Assembly: GCF_019112545.1 (NCBI RefSeq)
Contig: NW_025064931.1
Coordinates: 20,033 to 81,141 of the forward strand
Direction of reading: 5' to 3'
DNA: 61,109 bases
Origin: Guyanagaster necrorhizus
Lineage: Eukaryota > Basidiomycota > Agaricomycetes > Agaricales > Physalacriaceae
Notes under the pieces: generated by a model
What the model saw: only the letters and a program-made list of their open reading frames with translations
Database searches by the model: none
What the model was told of the DNA's origin: nothing
Shown: positions 44,984-56,632 of the stretch, in pieces
Layout: each line of letters starts with the position of its first letter
Numbering within the stretch: the stretch's first letter is position 1
Position numbers and translations under genes: made by a program

Positions 44984-47454
44984 TCAGATAAATGATGGTG
45001 GTGGTAGAAAGCTATGAGCGTGGAGAAACTCGCACGCCTCCATCAGATTCATATCAAGGTGCTTGCAGGTGCAGGTGAACTGGATCGCACAGGGATTGCA
45101 AAAGCAATTGCGAATATTGCCCTCCCGATCCTGGAGCTGGCTCAGGTGCGAATCTATCGTCCTTTGCCAATATTGCATACTAAAAGGCGCACATTGTTCA
45201 GAATAATAAGAAAGCACATGATGATCTAAAGGATACTATCAAGTATCTCGATGAAACACTTAGCTATGTGTCTGAGGAGATCAAGCTCCTTCAGGATGGT
45301 CAATCTTTGACTGACAACCAAACAGCCTCCACGCACCCGCTGGGACGTCTACAGCAAATGGGTGATGAATTCATCAGGTTTGTCATTTCGTTTGATCTTG
45401 GTATGAGTATGGAGATTAATTTCTGCCATGACCAGTCACCTCAAAGATTTAAAGGATGATCTGAACAAGATCTATGGAAAGAGAGGGATCCAGGCGAAGA
45501 TCAAGAAACGATTTCAGAGCAAGGCGATTCTAGATCGTATTAACCAGCATAAAGAGTATGTTAAGGAAGCTCGAGATAAGCTTGTTGTATGCTTTTATCC
45601 TGCAACGATTGAGAAGGATACTGATATTTCTGAAGGGGAGTGCTGTATTTTCAGCTACCAAACAGATTACTGCTATTCATAATCATCTGGTGAATATTCT
45701 TATCACAGCTACATCAATGTATACTAATACTATCATAGTTGAGTCCTAAAATGGTTCAGCCTATCAGGTATGTCTCTGTATATTTTTAAGATATAATAGG
45801 TCTCATAATAGTCAACTGATTAGTAGTATTATGGTGTCTGCTATTCCTCCACCTCCTCCATTGATATTTGAGGGTAGAAATGAGTTAGTGCAAGAAGGGA
45901 TAACCAATCTTCTTGCTGATTCTCCTGATTCTATTATCATTATGGGATTTGGAGGTATGGGCAAAACATCTTTAGCATTGAAGTTGCTGAATGATGTAGC
46001 TGTGCAAGCTAAATATGGAGCTCATAGATACTTCATTCCTTGTGATATTGTCTGCAGTACTGAGCCTACTGTTGAGGCATTGCTGCAGACTATGTCAAAG
46101 TTGATGAAGTTGCAATTAACCGATGATGCAGTAAAACAACTGCATACTATATCAAAGCCAACAATTTTGGTTTTGGATAATTTTGAAACACTTTGGGAGA
46201 ATAGTAAAGATCAATATGATGTTCAGAGACTTTTGGAACAGTTGGATTCTGTGCCACAGATTATGCTGATAATTACTATGAGAGGACAAGTTCCTCCTAC
46301 AGATATAAATTGGCTAGAACTTCCACATAATAGTCTGTTACCATTAGCTGAATCTGTCTCATTGAATGTATTCAATGCTATTTCAGGGCATAATGTTGAT
46401 ATGGAAAAAGTCAGTGAATTAGTAGGACAACTAGCAGGATGGCCATTGGCTATTATGTTAATGGCACATCAAGCTAAAACTATTTCTCCAAAAGTACTTG
46501 TTGACAGCTGGAAGAAAGAAAAGACATTATTATTAGCAAAACCCAGAACTCAGCCTCATCAATTAACAAGTGTTGATATTTCAATCAAGATAACTCTTGA
46601 ATCATCATTGATTTCTTCAAAGCCAGATACTTTGAGGTTATTAAGTGTGATCTGTAATTTTCCAAGTGGCATTCCTACATAGACTAGTCTATTGAGTAAA
46701 ATAGTACCAGATCTTGGTCAAATTACTTTAATTGTGTCAAATTTATTGCAATCTGGAATTATATATGAAGATGATAAAGAAGGATTGAGATTATTGCCAT
46801 CAATTCAGGAATATCTCAAAATCTATTTTCAACAGTCAGATATATGTATAAAGAAGTAGTTCTGCACTTTTTATCTAAATGAAATTACAAATAGACAACT
46901 GAAGACACTGATTTCAAGAGAAAATACAGAATTTGGTGTCTCACATTTGAAAAATATTGAATGGCTGTTAAATAATATGCTGGATAATGCTATTGCTGAA
47001 AGAGAATTGACAATTATATATGATTTTTGCTACTTTCAGTATTTAATTTCAGATTCAGATATTTTATTACTAAAACTAGTGGAAGTAATAGAGCCATTGA
47101 ATCTGAAATATTTATATGCATCAGCTTTACTGTTATAGTCTTATAGATTGATACAACATAATCAATGGATAATGGCAAAAAGCAAAAATAATGATGCAAT
47201 AGAAATATTCAAAAAAATTGGAGACACTCATAGAGTAGCACAGTGTTTGCAAAGCTCAGGAGATATTTTGTGCATGACATATCAATATTCAGATGCAACA
47301 AAAAAGCTTGAGCAAGCAATGCAGGTGTTTGAGACTGTTAGAGACACTCTTGGAGTAGCACAGTGTTTGCAATGCTTAGAAGATATTTTGCAAATATCAC
47401 ATTAATATTCAGATGCAATAAAAAATCTTAAACATGATTAATGAAGGTTCTAAA
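44984..47454 (+). pseudogene. NLR-type NB-ARC/TPR gene, right copy, disabled
   Basis: Mirror of the left NLR. Helical N-terminal exons are at about 45,202-45,377 and 45,436-45,586; NB-ARC is at 45,831-46,682 with GFGGMGKTSLA, VLDNFE and GWPLAIML intact. Most of the first coding exon, including the Met used on the left, is gone through a 191-bp deletion between short TCA repeats (junction near 45,057). The shared TAA and TAG stops are present. Private damage includes TAG near 46,857 (left reads CAG), TAG near 47,135 (left TGG) and loss of one TPR unit. It reads through where the left copy has TGA (near 46,560). Neither copy can be full length. Confidence 0.85.
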
Positions 47455-47690
47455 TATAGTTTATATTTAAGTAGTCAATTTCTATTAAAAAGATATACAT
47501 TATAATAACACTGTATCAGCATTTGTTGATGAGTCTTTAGACTCTATACACTAATTTACAATTCTAATACTATTTTGCATATCTATCTATCTAATAGACT
47601 TACATGAAATGTAATATTTTTGATTCTACTGCTATTCCATTCTGACTTTACACCAGTAGCTCTTATATATTATTTCTAAATACTTGTCAA

Positions 47691-48760
47691 GACAACAATC
47701 AAATAATTACAAATGCAATACACTGCCACAGCCAGAGTCTGACACCAACTGAAGGTAAAGTAGAAGAATGAGAATGAGAAGTTTAGGAGTTTGATCAGTA
47801 TATTGACCTTAGCTCAAGACTAGAGTATATCACTATAAACTACTGACTTAAATACTGTATAGAAAAATCTTTGCAATCTCAACCAAGTCATTGTCTCAGT
47901 GCCTCAAAACAAGCCTTGAGTGGACATGATTTAGAGGCTAAAATCATGATATTACCTTCTCTTTAAGGCAATCATCCTCAATTGCTGAGAAGAGCCCTGA
48001 AAACAAGATGACAGCTTCATCTTTCCTATTGATCTCTACTGAGATGTCATGCATCCAATTCAGAGAGAAATTATTGGACTATAAGTGTACCTGCCTTGAT
48101 TTCATTGATGTCTTTCCATATGTAAAGCTTCTTAACTTTGAATGAGTGTTGTTTGAGTTCAAAAGGAAGCTTTTGAGTTCTGATGTAGTCTGACTTGTTG
48201 AACATTAGTGATCCAAGCCTGATATTGTTCACTGCAGTAAGTGGGTTCTATACTGCATAGTACTTTGCAATGAGCCTTTTTGCATGTGGAAGATTCTTTT
48301 CAGCATATCAGTGGTTTTCCTCATTACTATATCTCTTAAAATAAATGAGAAACCACTGTTTTCAATAATGAATTTTATCATCAAAGATTGCATCAATCTC
48401 ATATTCATCTTATCATCTATAACTGTCAGTTTGAATGGTGATAGTGCTTTCTGGTTAGAGAACTCTCCTGTTTGAAATAGTTTAAAAAGAGTTTTATTGA
48501 AGACAAGATGGATTTTTCACATCTTTGGGATAGCTAATTCATATACTCTATTGCCTACTTTCTTTATGACCTTGAAGAGGCCTCCAAACTTGTCATCCAA
48601 CTTCTTTATCTTCCTGTCTGTCTCCACATTCTTCATGTTCAGCATAACTATATTGCTTGGCTAGTAGTCTCTTGCCAGTGTCTTTCTCTTATCATATTGT
48701 CTCTTATAGGATATAAGACTGGTATACTCTGGTTATGCACCAGTTATATTAATACACAGT
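47691..48760 (-). mobile_element. Gypsy remnant of a second family (LTR piece plus integrase end)
   Basis: On the minus strand, 48,720-48,450 reads RQYDKRKTLARDY..., NIVMLNMKNVETDRKIKKLDDKFGGLFKVIKKVGNRVYELAIPKM*KIHLVFNKTLF. This is the integrase C-terminal region of a chromovirus clearly different from E0-E7. A decayed chromodomain-like tail and an LTR start (AAAATCATGATATTA, about 47,938-47,953) follow toward lower coordinates. Stops occur, and the element is heavily truncated. Confidence 0.65.
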
Positions 48761-49379
48761 ATTTACATATATTTGTCCTTATTATATAAGGTAATATAAC
48801 TCCAGAGACAGTGTCTGTAACAGATAAGGCAAATTCAATTTTTATTATTGTTATTTCTATTTAATTGGGATTATCAAAAGTGTGCTCTATCTTAGGCAAT
48901 TACATCTCTGTTGACTCTGTGGAAGCCTTTTTAAAGTGCTGATATAAATATATATATAAACAATTAATGATTGAAGTTGTTTATTTTTTATCCTTATTTA
49001 AGATGACAACCAGATGGAAACTATTTTACAGATGCTCAATATAGTATCAGTCTTATTTTCTAAGCTATAATAGAGAAGTAGTGGCTAAAAGAATATTATA
49101 TACAAAAAACAAGTATTATAAGCATAATTATAATACTTTGTAACATTAATTAATAGAGACATGCAATACACATACAGTACAGATCCCTAATAAAAGACTG
49201 GATGGTTTTAGACAAATGCAAAAAAAAAATTTCAGCTTAAAGAGCTGATACAGATGCTGACTTTACCAATATTTATAGCTTAATAGTGAATTTCAAATAT
49301 AATAACAAAGTAGCTCATCAAGCTCAATGATGAATTTCAAATATGATGACAAAGCAGCTCATCTATATATCTATCTCAC
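48761..49379. repeat. AT-rich stretch with a 44-bp tandem repeat
   Basis: No gene is seen. TGAATTTCAAATAT.ATGACAAAG.AGCTCATC occurs twice, at about 49,286-49,322 and 49,331-49,365. There is a run of nine or more A residues near 49,220. CpG is absent. Confidence 0.5.
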
Positions 49380-50358
49380 CCAAGCAGAAAAATAAACAAT
49401 TGAGCTGCTATGCTCAAACAGATTAAGAATATGATATGATTCAACCTTTGAAACATGATCACTCATAGGGACAATGACTTCTCTGTCTCTTATGATGAGT
49501 GGAAGAGGTGAATCCTGTAGATAGACTACAATTATTGAGTCAACACCACAGGACATGATGAAATCAAGGCCACTACACAGGCAGAAATAAAAACTGTCAC
49601 TGGTGGGTTGACTCTGAAAGGATTAACTACAGATGACAAGAAGACAGAAACTGGTACTATATATGGTGGTCAGAGGCAGCCAATAGACATTGACATACTC
49701 TTAAAGAAAGTAAAGTGCTTCAACTGCAGAGAAAAAAGGCATATAGCTTGTGCCTGCATAAAATCATATAAGCCTCAGTCTCACCAATCTGTCTCAAATG
49801 CCATGTTGAGCAGAAGCCAGCCTTCTGCTTCACACAACATTTGCAAAATGAAGTTCTCTGATGATGAATGGAAGCAATTAAGCCAGATATACTAGAAGAA
49901 GATGGCCAACCACAAAGCACAGGAGGAATTAGACAGAGCCATAGCAGAAAAAAGGAAGAAAGAAGAGAAGGCTACATCCTAAGAGGATTTTGGGAAGTAG
50001 TCTCTTGACATATATGCAGGTGGGCTTCAGACATTTTCTTGAACCAGACAGACAATACTAATCTAATGCTGACATGCTCTGAATATGTCTATGCATGTAA
50101 TTTTGCAAAATACAGTATTATATGCTGAGTACAAAAGTATTATTAAGCATGTGAAGGAAAATAGAGCTAGAGTTCAATAAAAGAAAGGCTAGCTACGATA
50201 GGCTTGAGTGATGATTGGTGGAATATATGACTTGGCTTCATGATGATACTAAAGAGTCACATTGCATAAGAAGTCTCAGTACTTGACACTGAATGCACTG
50301 ACAATAGCACAGAGCTTATGCACCAAGAATAGAAATCACACAGAACTACAGATATGAC
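49380..50358 (+). pseudogene. Gypsy gag remnant with zinc knuckle
   Basis: A degraded capsid end (SYDEWKR near 49,490) is followed by TLKGLTTDDKKTETGTIYGGQRQPIDIDILLKKVKCFNCREKRHIACACIK (49,608-49,765), a CCHC knuckle in the same context as in E3 and E0. A basic tail with EKRKKEEK continues to about 49,985. The rest to 50,358 is unrecognisable. The E5 LTR interrupts it. Confidence 0.75.
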
Positions 50359-50806
50359 TGTTAGACCCAAAGTACACATGATCTGAACATGTGATAAACT
50401 AGCACTGTATCAAGTTCATACAGTCACACTAGAGTTTACTTGGTATGTTTATACAGGCAAGTGCTCCAAGGCCAAAGATAAGTTAAGCTTAAGAGAAGAT
50501 AGTATAAAATAAGCTTTAGCTTGAAGCTGAGTATCTACAGTGAGAGCTATATTACTTATATATTGTTTCAGCTATAGATAAATATAGTCCTACTAATTGT
50601 ATGTTTCTGCAGTATAGTCCTTGTCACCTCTGGTCATTGGAGATAAAACAATGCAGTATTGTCTGTTGTCAAGATGCCTGTCACTGTCTGTAGAACAATG
50701 GCATGGATTACTTATTATGGTTGCATAATCATCCCATGCTCATCTATAAGTGCCTGTGATTAGATAGATATCTGATAAGATAAGATAAAGCAAGAAAATC
50801 ATAATA
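50359..50806 (-). mobile_element. E5 3' LTR
   Basis: 448-bp uninterrupted LTR, minus strand, from TATTATGATTTTC (50,806) to GGGTCTAACA (50,359). It aligns along its whole length with the split E1 LTR (4,839-6,168) and so defines the insertion point of the repeat at 5,015. TATATAAGTAATATAG and AGCTTCAAGCTAAAG are both present. Confidence 0.85.
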
Positions 50807-51250
50807 TTACCCCTCTTTTAAGACCATCATTCTGATGGATCATTCTAGAGAGTGTTTATAGTTCCAGATAATATCATCAGCATTTATGTAGCATTCATTT
50901 ACTCACTGGTTGGATTCTGGCCCATATTCCTTCCAGCTGATAAGGTATTTGACAGTTATTTGGAAGCCTCCCTCTCAGGCATGCACTTTGCATAGATGAT
51001 AACAGAGAATTTGGTCAACTTTATAGTGCTCCTTCTCCTTAATAAGGATGGATTCTGATAGTGGAGGTTGCATCTGATTAGAGAAGATTGGTGTGATATA
51101 AGAGGTTAAAAGTGATTCATTGAAGACAGGGTAGACATATCAGACATTGGATAATCAGAGATAGTAGACAGAGTTGTCAATCTTAGCAAGGATTGGAAAT
51201 AGTCTGATGATGTGCTTGGTAATGGCTAAATGACTAAGAGAGGTGAGTGA
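50807..51250 (-). pseudogene. E5 pol tail (integrase end, chromodomain)
   Basis: The minus strand reads LFPILAKIDNSVYYL..., NESLLTSYITPIFSNQ, KEKEHYKVDQIL, YLISWKEYGPESNQ*VNE and IRMMVLKEG before the LTR. Stops and TGA at an arginine-like position break it. Upstream pol is replaced by repeat X at about 51,250. Confidence 0.8.
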
Positions 51251-52538
51251 AAAATGAACTCTCAAACACCAACACTTAACCACTCAATACACAGTCACCA
51301 AATACAGTTGAGGTCAGTTGTTTCAAGTATGATAGAAGCACTCTTGCAGTCTTAAGTAAAATCAAAGAAACAGTCAATAAAGACAGTTATTCAACTCTAT
51401 CTTGCTTTCAAAGATGCAATACTCATGAGAGTAGTTTATAGCAATATTTAAATATAATTAGGACTTAGAACCAATGCACAATTGTGCTCCAAATCAACTT
51501 AGAATATTCTGAAACCCAATAAACTCTAAAACCCAAATACTAAGTCTATCAAGCACTTAGGCTTGACTAGCTGCACTTCTTGGCTGGCTAGCAGTTCTCA
51601 AAACCAAAGAACTTGTATTCTGATGCTGAAACCCTTATAGTTTGGAACCCAAATCAATCCAAAACCCAAAATACAGTTAATATTCTAATCCAATCCTCTC
51701 TAAGTGACCAAGCAACTTAAATAAATCACTAAGTCAAAGCAGAACTCAAAATCCATTGTTCCAGGGACTAACTACAGTGAGCTAGTAAGCCTGAATGTGG
51801 AGTGGGTCGCTTGCTTACTATTTCCCCTCCTTTTCTTCTTTTATATATCAATAACAGATATAGAATCTATAAATAAAGTGTCAAAATAATATTTCTCCTG
51901 TTTAAAGTGGAATCATGTTATTATTCCAGAATGGTGGCACTCCTGGACTCTCCTAGGCTTTCCCAGACCTGCCTGGCCACCACACAGCTTTATTTTAAGC
52001 CTACAGTGCCTGTGAGTATCTAACTCCTTTCTGTCTACTCAAAGTTTTAATCCTCTGAGTTACTCTTAGTAGCTCAATTGATCAGGCCCAGTCAGGCCTG
52101 GTCAACTGGTCCTATCCACTCTATCCCTCTCAATTCTAAGTCCCTTAGGTCACCTGATACCTAAAAAATTTGAACTTAGGCATTTCAGTCAAAACTCACA
52201 GTGCTAGCCACAGATCATTAGGTCTCTCTTCTTACTGCTTCTGGATGATGCTGTCTTCACTCAATACTCCACAACTGACTATGGTATTATACCCCTAGCT
52301 GTCTTAGAATATACTTGTCTTAGTAGCATGTAGAATTAGCCCCATTTGAGGTATCATTTCTAAGTCCAACTTGGACTTAGTATTTTCCAAGATGTGGTGC
52401 AGAACTTTTTCTAAGTTCAAACCTGACTTAGGATTTTTATCCTTATGCCATGTTATTTTACAAAGTCTCTTTTGGACTTAGTATTGGTGACTAGCATGAC
52501 TATCAGCTTGGAGCCTCAGCCATAGTCCTCTACTGGCT
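51208..52538 (-). repeat. Repeat X, left copy of a 1.3-kb inverted pair
   Basis: Inverted partner of 56,633-57,963, with the coordinate sum constant at 109,171, so there are no indels. I saw no mismatches between 51,261 and 52,538. Beyond 51,255 the match continues into E5 integrase-like sequence with several differences. No coding frame is seen. The minus strand has TATATAAAAGAAG (about 51,840) as a possible promoter, and repeated CTAAGTCC/TAAGTTC words. It may be a long LTR or a non-autonomous element. Confidence 0.75.
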
Positions 52539-55500
52539 AATGATCCTCAGTTACTAGCATATTCTAGTGTGCTATGCAGAATTTACAAATTATAGGGCTG
52601 GACATGTAGCCTGCATATCAATGGGAAGTTCAATCAATTGTGCTTTTATCACCAAGCACAACCTTCCTACTCAAGCCACAGTGGCCCCAATCCTGGTCTA
52701 CAATGCAGACAGAACAAAGAACCAAGCCAGTTCAATTACCAAATTTGTTGAGCTTAGGCTCACAATTAGTGATCATTCTGAAAGGATAGACCTGGCTGTA
52801 ACTGATCTAGGGACCAAGGAAGTCTTTCTTGGCCATGATTGGCTGATTTGCCATAACCTGCTGATCAATTGGAAAACTGGATGAATAACCTTTGCAAGAT
52901 GTTGATATCAGAAAATTCCATTTGAACTATCTGACAAAGATCTGAAAGATCAGTGGGATGAGGAGATGGAGGATGGGGAAACTATCCTTGCCATGGACCT
53001 ACAAAAGGCCATGCATGTTCATACCATACATCATGCAAATGACCTGGCTGCAAAAGCCAATGCAGAGAAGGAAGAGAAGATGTTTAAAGAAATGGTATCC
53101 AAATGAGCATGAGATTATCATGATCTATTTGAGAAGGAAAGCTTCAATGAACTACTGGCATTGAAGCTATGGGACCATGCAATTGAACTAATCCCTAATA
53201 CCAATGCCAATCTGGATTGCAAAATGGTCTGCTTGGCAACAATGAACAATAAGAATGTGACAAGTTTCTAGATGAAAACTTGTCTACTAGACAAATTCAG
53301 CCATCAAAGTCTCTGATGGCCTCTCCTTTCTTCTTTGTTAAGAAGAACGATGATAAACTCTGATCAGTACAAGATTACCAAAAGCTCAATGAGATGATGA
53401 TCAAGAATCATTATCTGCTTCTGCTAATCTCTGAACTTATGGACAAACTTTGTGGTGCCTGATACTATACCAAATTGGATGTCTATTGGGGTTACAACAA
53501 TATGTGGATCAAAGAAGGTGATGAGTGGAAGGCTGCCTTCCATACCAATCAAAGGCTGTTTGAGCCAACAGTTATGTTCTTTGGCCTTATAAACTCCTCA
53601 GCCACCTTTCAATGGATGATGAATGACATCTTCAAGGACCTCATCACCACTGGGAAGGTCACCATTTATCTGGATGATATTCTTATCATGTCTAAAACTT
53701 GAGAGGAACATTGAAGACTAGTCCGACAGATACTAGCTCTCATAAGGAAACACAAGTTATTCCTCAAGGCAGAGAAATGCAAATTCAAGGTACTTGAGAC
53801 TGAATACTTCAGAGTCATCATCAGCAAAGGGAGCATCAGAATGGACCTTGTCAAAGTAGCAGGAGTAACTGAATGGCCAGAACCAACCAAGAAGAAGAAA
53901 CTACAATCATTCCTTGGATTCACAAACTTCTACCAGTGATTTATATGGGACTACAGCAAAATAGTCCATCCCATGACACAGTTAACTGGCAATATGCTGT
54001 AGACCTGAGGGTTGGCTCAGCAGTCAGCATTCAATGACCTCAAATGCTGATTAGCTGAAGGCATAATTCTCACTATTTCAACATAAGACAGGAGATTCTG
54101 TGTTGAAGCAGACTCAAGTGAAGGCACCATCAGTGCTGTCCTCTCTCAAGAACAGGACAGTTGGTGGTGCTCAGTTGCATTCCTATCTAAAGCATTAACC
54201 ATCACAGAACACAACTACAAGATATACAACAAGAAACTACTTGCCATAATGCTCACTCTAGAAGAATAGTGACATTATTTAATAGGGGTGATTGAAGTTT
54301 TTGAGATCTGGACAGATCATCAAAATCTGTGATACTTCTGACAACTGCAAAAACTCAACTGCTGACAAGCTAGGTGGGTGACCAAGCTTAGCCAATATCA
54401 GTATATGTTGCACCATAAAGCTGGTGCAGCAAACAAGAAGGCTAACCTACTCAGCCAGCATGCTGATCACAACCAAGAGGGGAGCAATAATAAAGAAGTT
54501 ACATTATTAAAGTCTGAACACTTTAGGATAATGATAATGCCAACAGAAGAAGAAATTCATGAGTGCATCAAGAGTGCAACTTGGGACAACAAGAAATGGG
54601 ACCAGCATGTGGCTCCATCTCTGAATCATGAATAAGGAATGACAAAGGAAGGAGAGCTCATCTGCTATGACAGATAGATCTACATTCCCAGAGACAAAAC
54701 CCTTCATGGTGAAATCATTGCCATGTGTCATAACCATGCAACTGCCAGACACCCAGGCATTGCCAAGACTAAGAAACTCATTCTATGGGAATACTGGTGG
54801 CCCAAGATGGGCAACAACATCATGCAATATGTCAAAGCCTGTGAAACCTGCCAGTGAGGCAAGGCTTCAACACAGCCATGAGTGGCACCACTCCACCCAA
54901 ATAAAGTTCTATCATCACCATGGACCCACATCTCAGTGGACATGATTACTGGACTGCTAGACTGTAACAGCTATGATGCAATCTCTATCATAGTTGATCA
55001 CTTCTCCAAAGTGATTATTCCAGTTGTGTGCTCTACTGAATTGACATCAGAAGGATGGGCAAAGATTTTATAAGATGAAGTCTACACAAAATATGGCATG
55101 CCACAAGTCATTATCTCAGACAGAGGACCACAATTCATATCCAAATTCTTGGATGACTTGTACTGTTTTCTCCATATCAAATCCAATGCATCAATAGTAT
55201 ATCATCCACAAACAGATAGACAGATGGAAAGAGCAAATCAAGAGATGGAGAAATATCTCTGTCTCTTTATTAACTATCAACAGGATGATTGGATTGAATA
55301 GTTAGCACTCACTGCTTTCCAACATAACAATAGAATCCACTCAGCCACTGGAAAAACCCTCTTCTTCATCAACTTTGGGTGACATCCCCATGTTGCCCAA
55401 ACCAAATCTCTTTGCACTATGACACCCACCTCCACAGACTTCACCACTACCATGGTGAAAATTCATGATGAAACCAAAGCAGCACTTGAAAAGGCTGCAA

Positions 55501-56074
55501 CTGCAATGAAGAGGCAGTACAACAAGCATCATCATGCAGTGCATGAATATTCAGTCAATGATAAAGTATGGCTGGATATGACAAATCTTTATCTCTCTCA
55601 CCCTAAACAGAAATTATCTGATAAGTGCACCAAACCTTTCCCTATCCTTGCAAAAATCAGTGCTTTATCATACAAATTGCATCTCTCCACCACCTGGAAG
55701 GTCCATAACATGTTCAATGAAGCATTATTGACACCTTATATCACACCAGCTTTCTCTAATCAAGAATGACCACCACCTCCACTGCTGGACCTCATCAACA
55801 ATGAGGAATATTATGAAGTCAATCAAGTCTTTGATTATAAACTTCACAAAATCAAAGCCCACAGCAGAGAAATGATCACTACCATTGACTATTTAGTCAG
55901 TTGAAAGGGTTATAGACCAGAATTGAATCAATGGGTGAATAAAAAGTATATGAATGCCAAAGATGCAATTTACAACTATGAGCAGGCATTGATCTGAGAC
56001 CCTGACAGTCAATGCCTCTATGACATATATCCCTAAATTTAGCCATCAGGACAATGGTCTTAAGAAGAGGGTAA
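52539..56074 (+). pseudogene. E6: gypsy pol, broken
   Basis: It begins inside the protease (around 52,565; active-site DSG unreadable, VFLGHDWL near 52,825). Reverse transcriptase follows (53,200-53,700, YLDDI near 53,668), then RNase H (54,100-54,330, EADSSEGT), integrase (54,540-55,760, with SVDMI and SDRGPQFISKF) and a chromodomain (about 55,800-55,995). TGA stops sit at arginine positions (CQ*GKA near 54,856; LVS*KGY near 55,905). No gag and no 5' LTR remain; repeat X abuts the 5' edge. Confidence 0.9.
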
Positions 56075-56544
56075 TGTTATGATTTTTCTTCACTTTTATC
56101 TTTTATTCAAGGGATTGACCCCTATTTTGCTTAGTCAGGGTGTCTAGACTAGTGGTTAGGACCATGGAATGGGCTTAGTCATCACAACAATGCCTAGTCA
56201 GTCATTGTCCTTTGACATGATGGTAACTGCTTAATGATGGACAATAACCTTTTGTAGGTAGCTTGACAATACTGGACAAAACACTCTATAGTGCCAGAAT
56301 GCACAATTAGGTAGTCATAACTATAGAATAGATGACAACTGGTATATAAGTAGCATAGCTCTCACTGTAGTATCTCCAGCTTTGAGCTAAAGTTTTATCT
56401 TCACTATCTTATCTTGAGCAACTTGCAACATCTTGACTACACAGAACCAAATAACATATTCAGTGAACTCTGACATTATTGCCTGAAGTGTGAGACAGTG
56501 TCAGTTTATTATGTGTTTAGGTCATGTGGAATTTGGGCTTAACA
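56075..56544 (+). mobile_element. E6 3' LTR
   Basis: 470 bp, TGTTATGATTTTTC...GGGCTTAACA, with TATATAAGTAGCATAG near 56,342 and AGCTTTGAGCTAAAG at about 56,380. It resembles the solo LTR at 3,716-4,234. The next 88 bp (56,545-56,632) before repeat X match nothing else that I see. Confidence 0.85.
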
Positions 56545-56632
56545 GACTTGGCTATAAGGAAACCTCACAGTAACCATCTAGAACCATGGATGATGATGCT
56601 ATGATAATATATTGGCTATACCTTATTTATCA

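Larger units (their letters stand above)
37440..47690 (-). repeat. Right arm of large inverted duplication
   Basis: This is the mirror of 19,303-27,640. It differs by a 191-bp deletion in the first NLR coding exon (junction near 45,057), 960 extra bp at about 43,985-44,945, a 1.56-kb GCN2 insert at 39,107-40,669, loss of the 5' half of UCH, loss of the TatD start near 40,950, and one fewer TPR unit. These discrete changes and different stop codons show the arms have been separate for some time. Confidence 0.9.

Noticed and set aside
19303..47690. Inverted arms as an assembly artefact
   Set aside because: The arms differ by several clean indels, different stop codons and a private GCN2 insertion. 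A duplicated contig or haplotype join would not give this pattern in one molecule.
19303..47690. A Starship-like giant mobile element with cargo
   Set aside because: No DUF3435/tyrosine-recombinase captain gene or direct-repeat ends were seen; the structure is an inverted duplication.
49286..49365. CRISPR-like or satellite array
   Set aside because: Only two diverged units are present, in a fungal AT-rich stretch; a small tandem duplication is sufficient.
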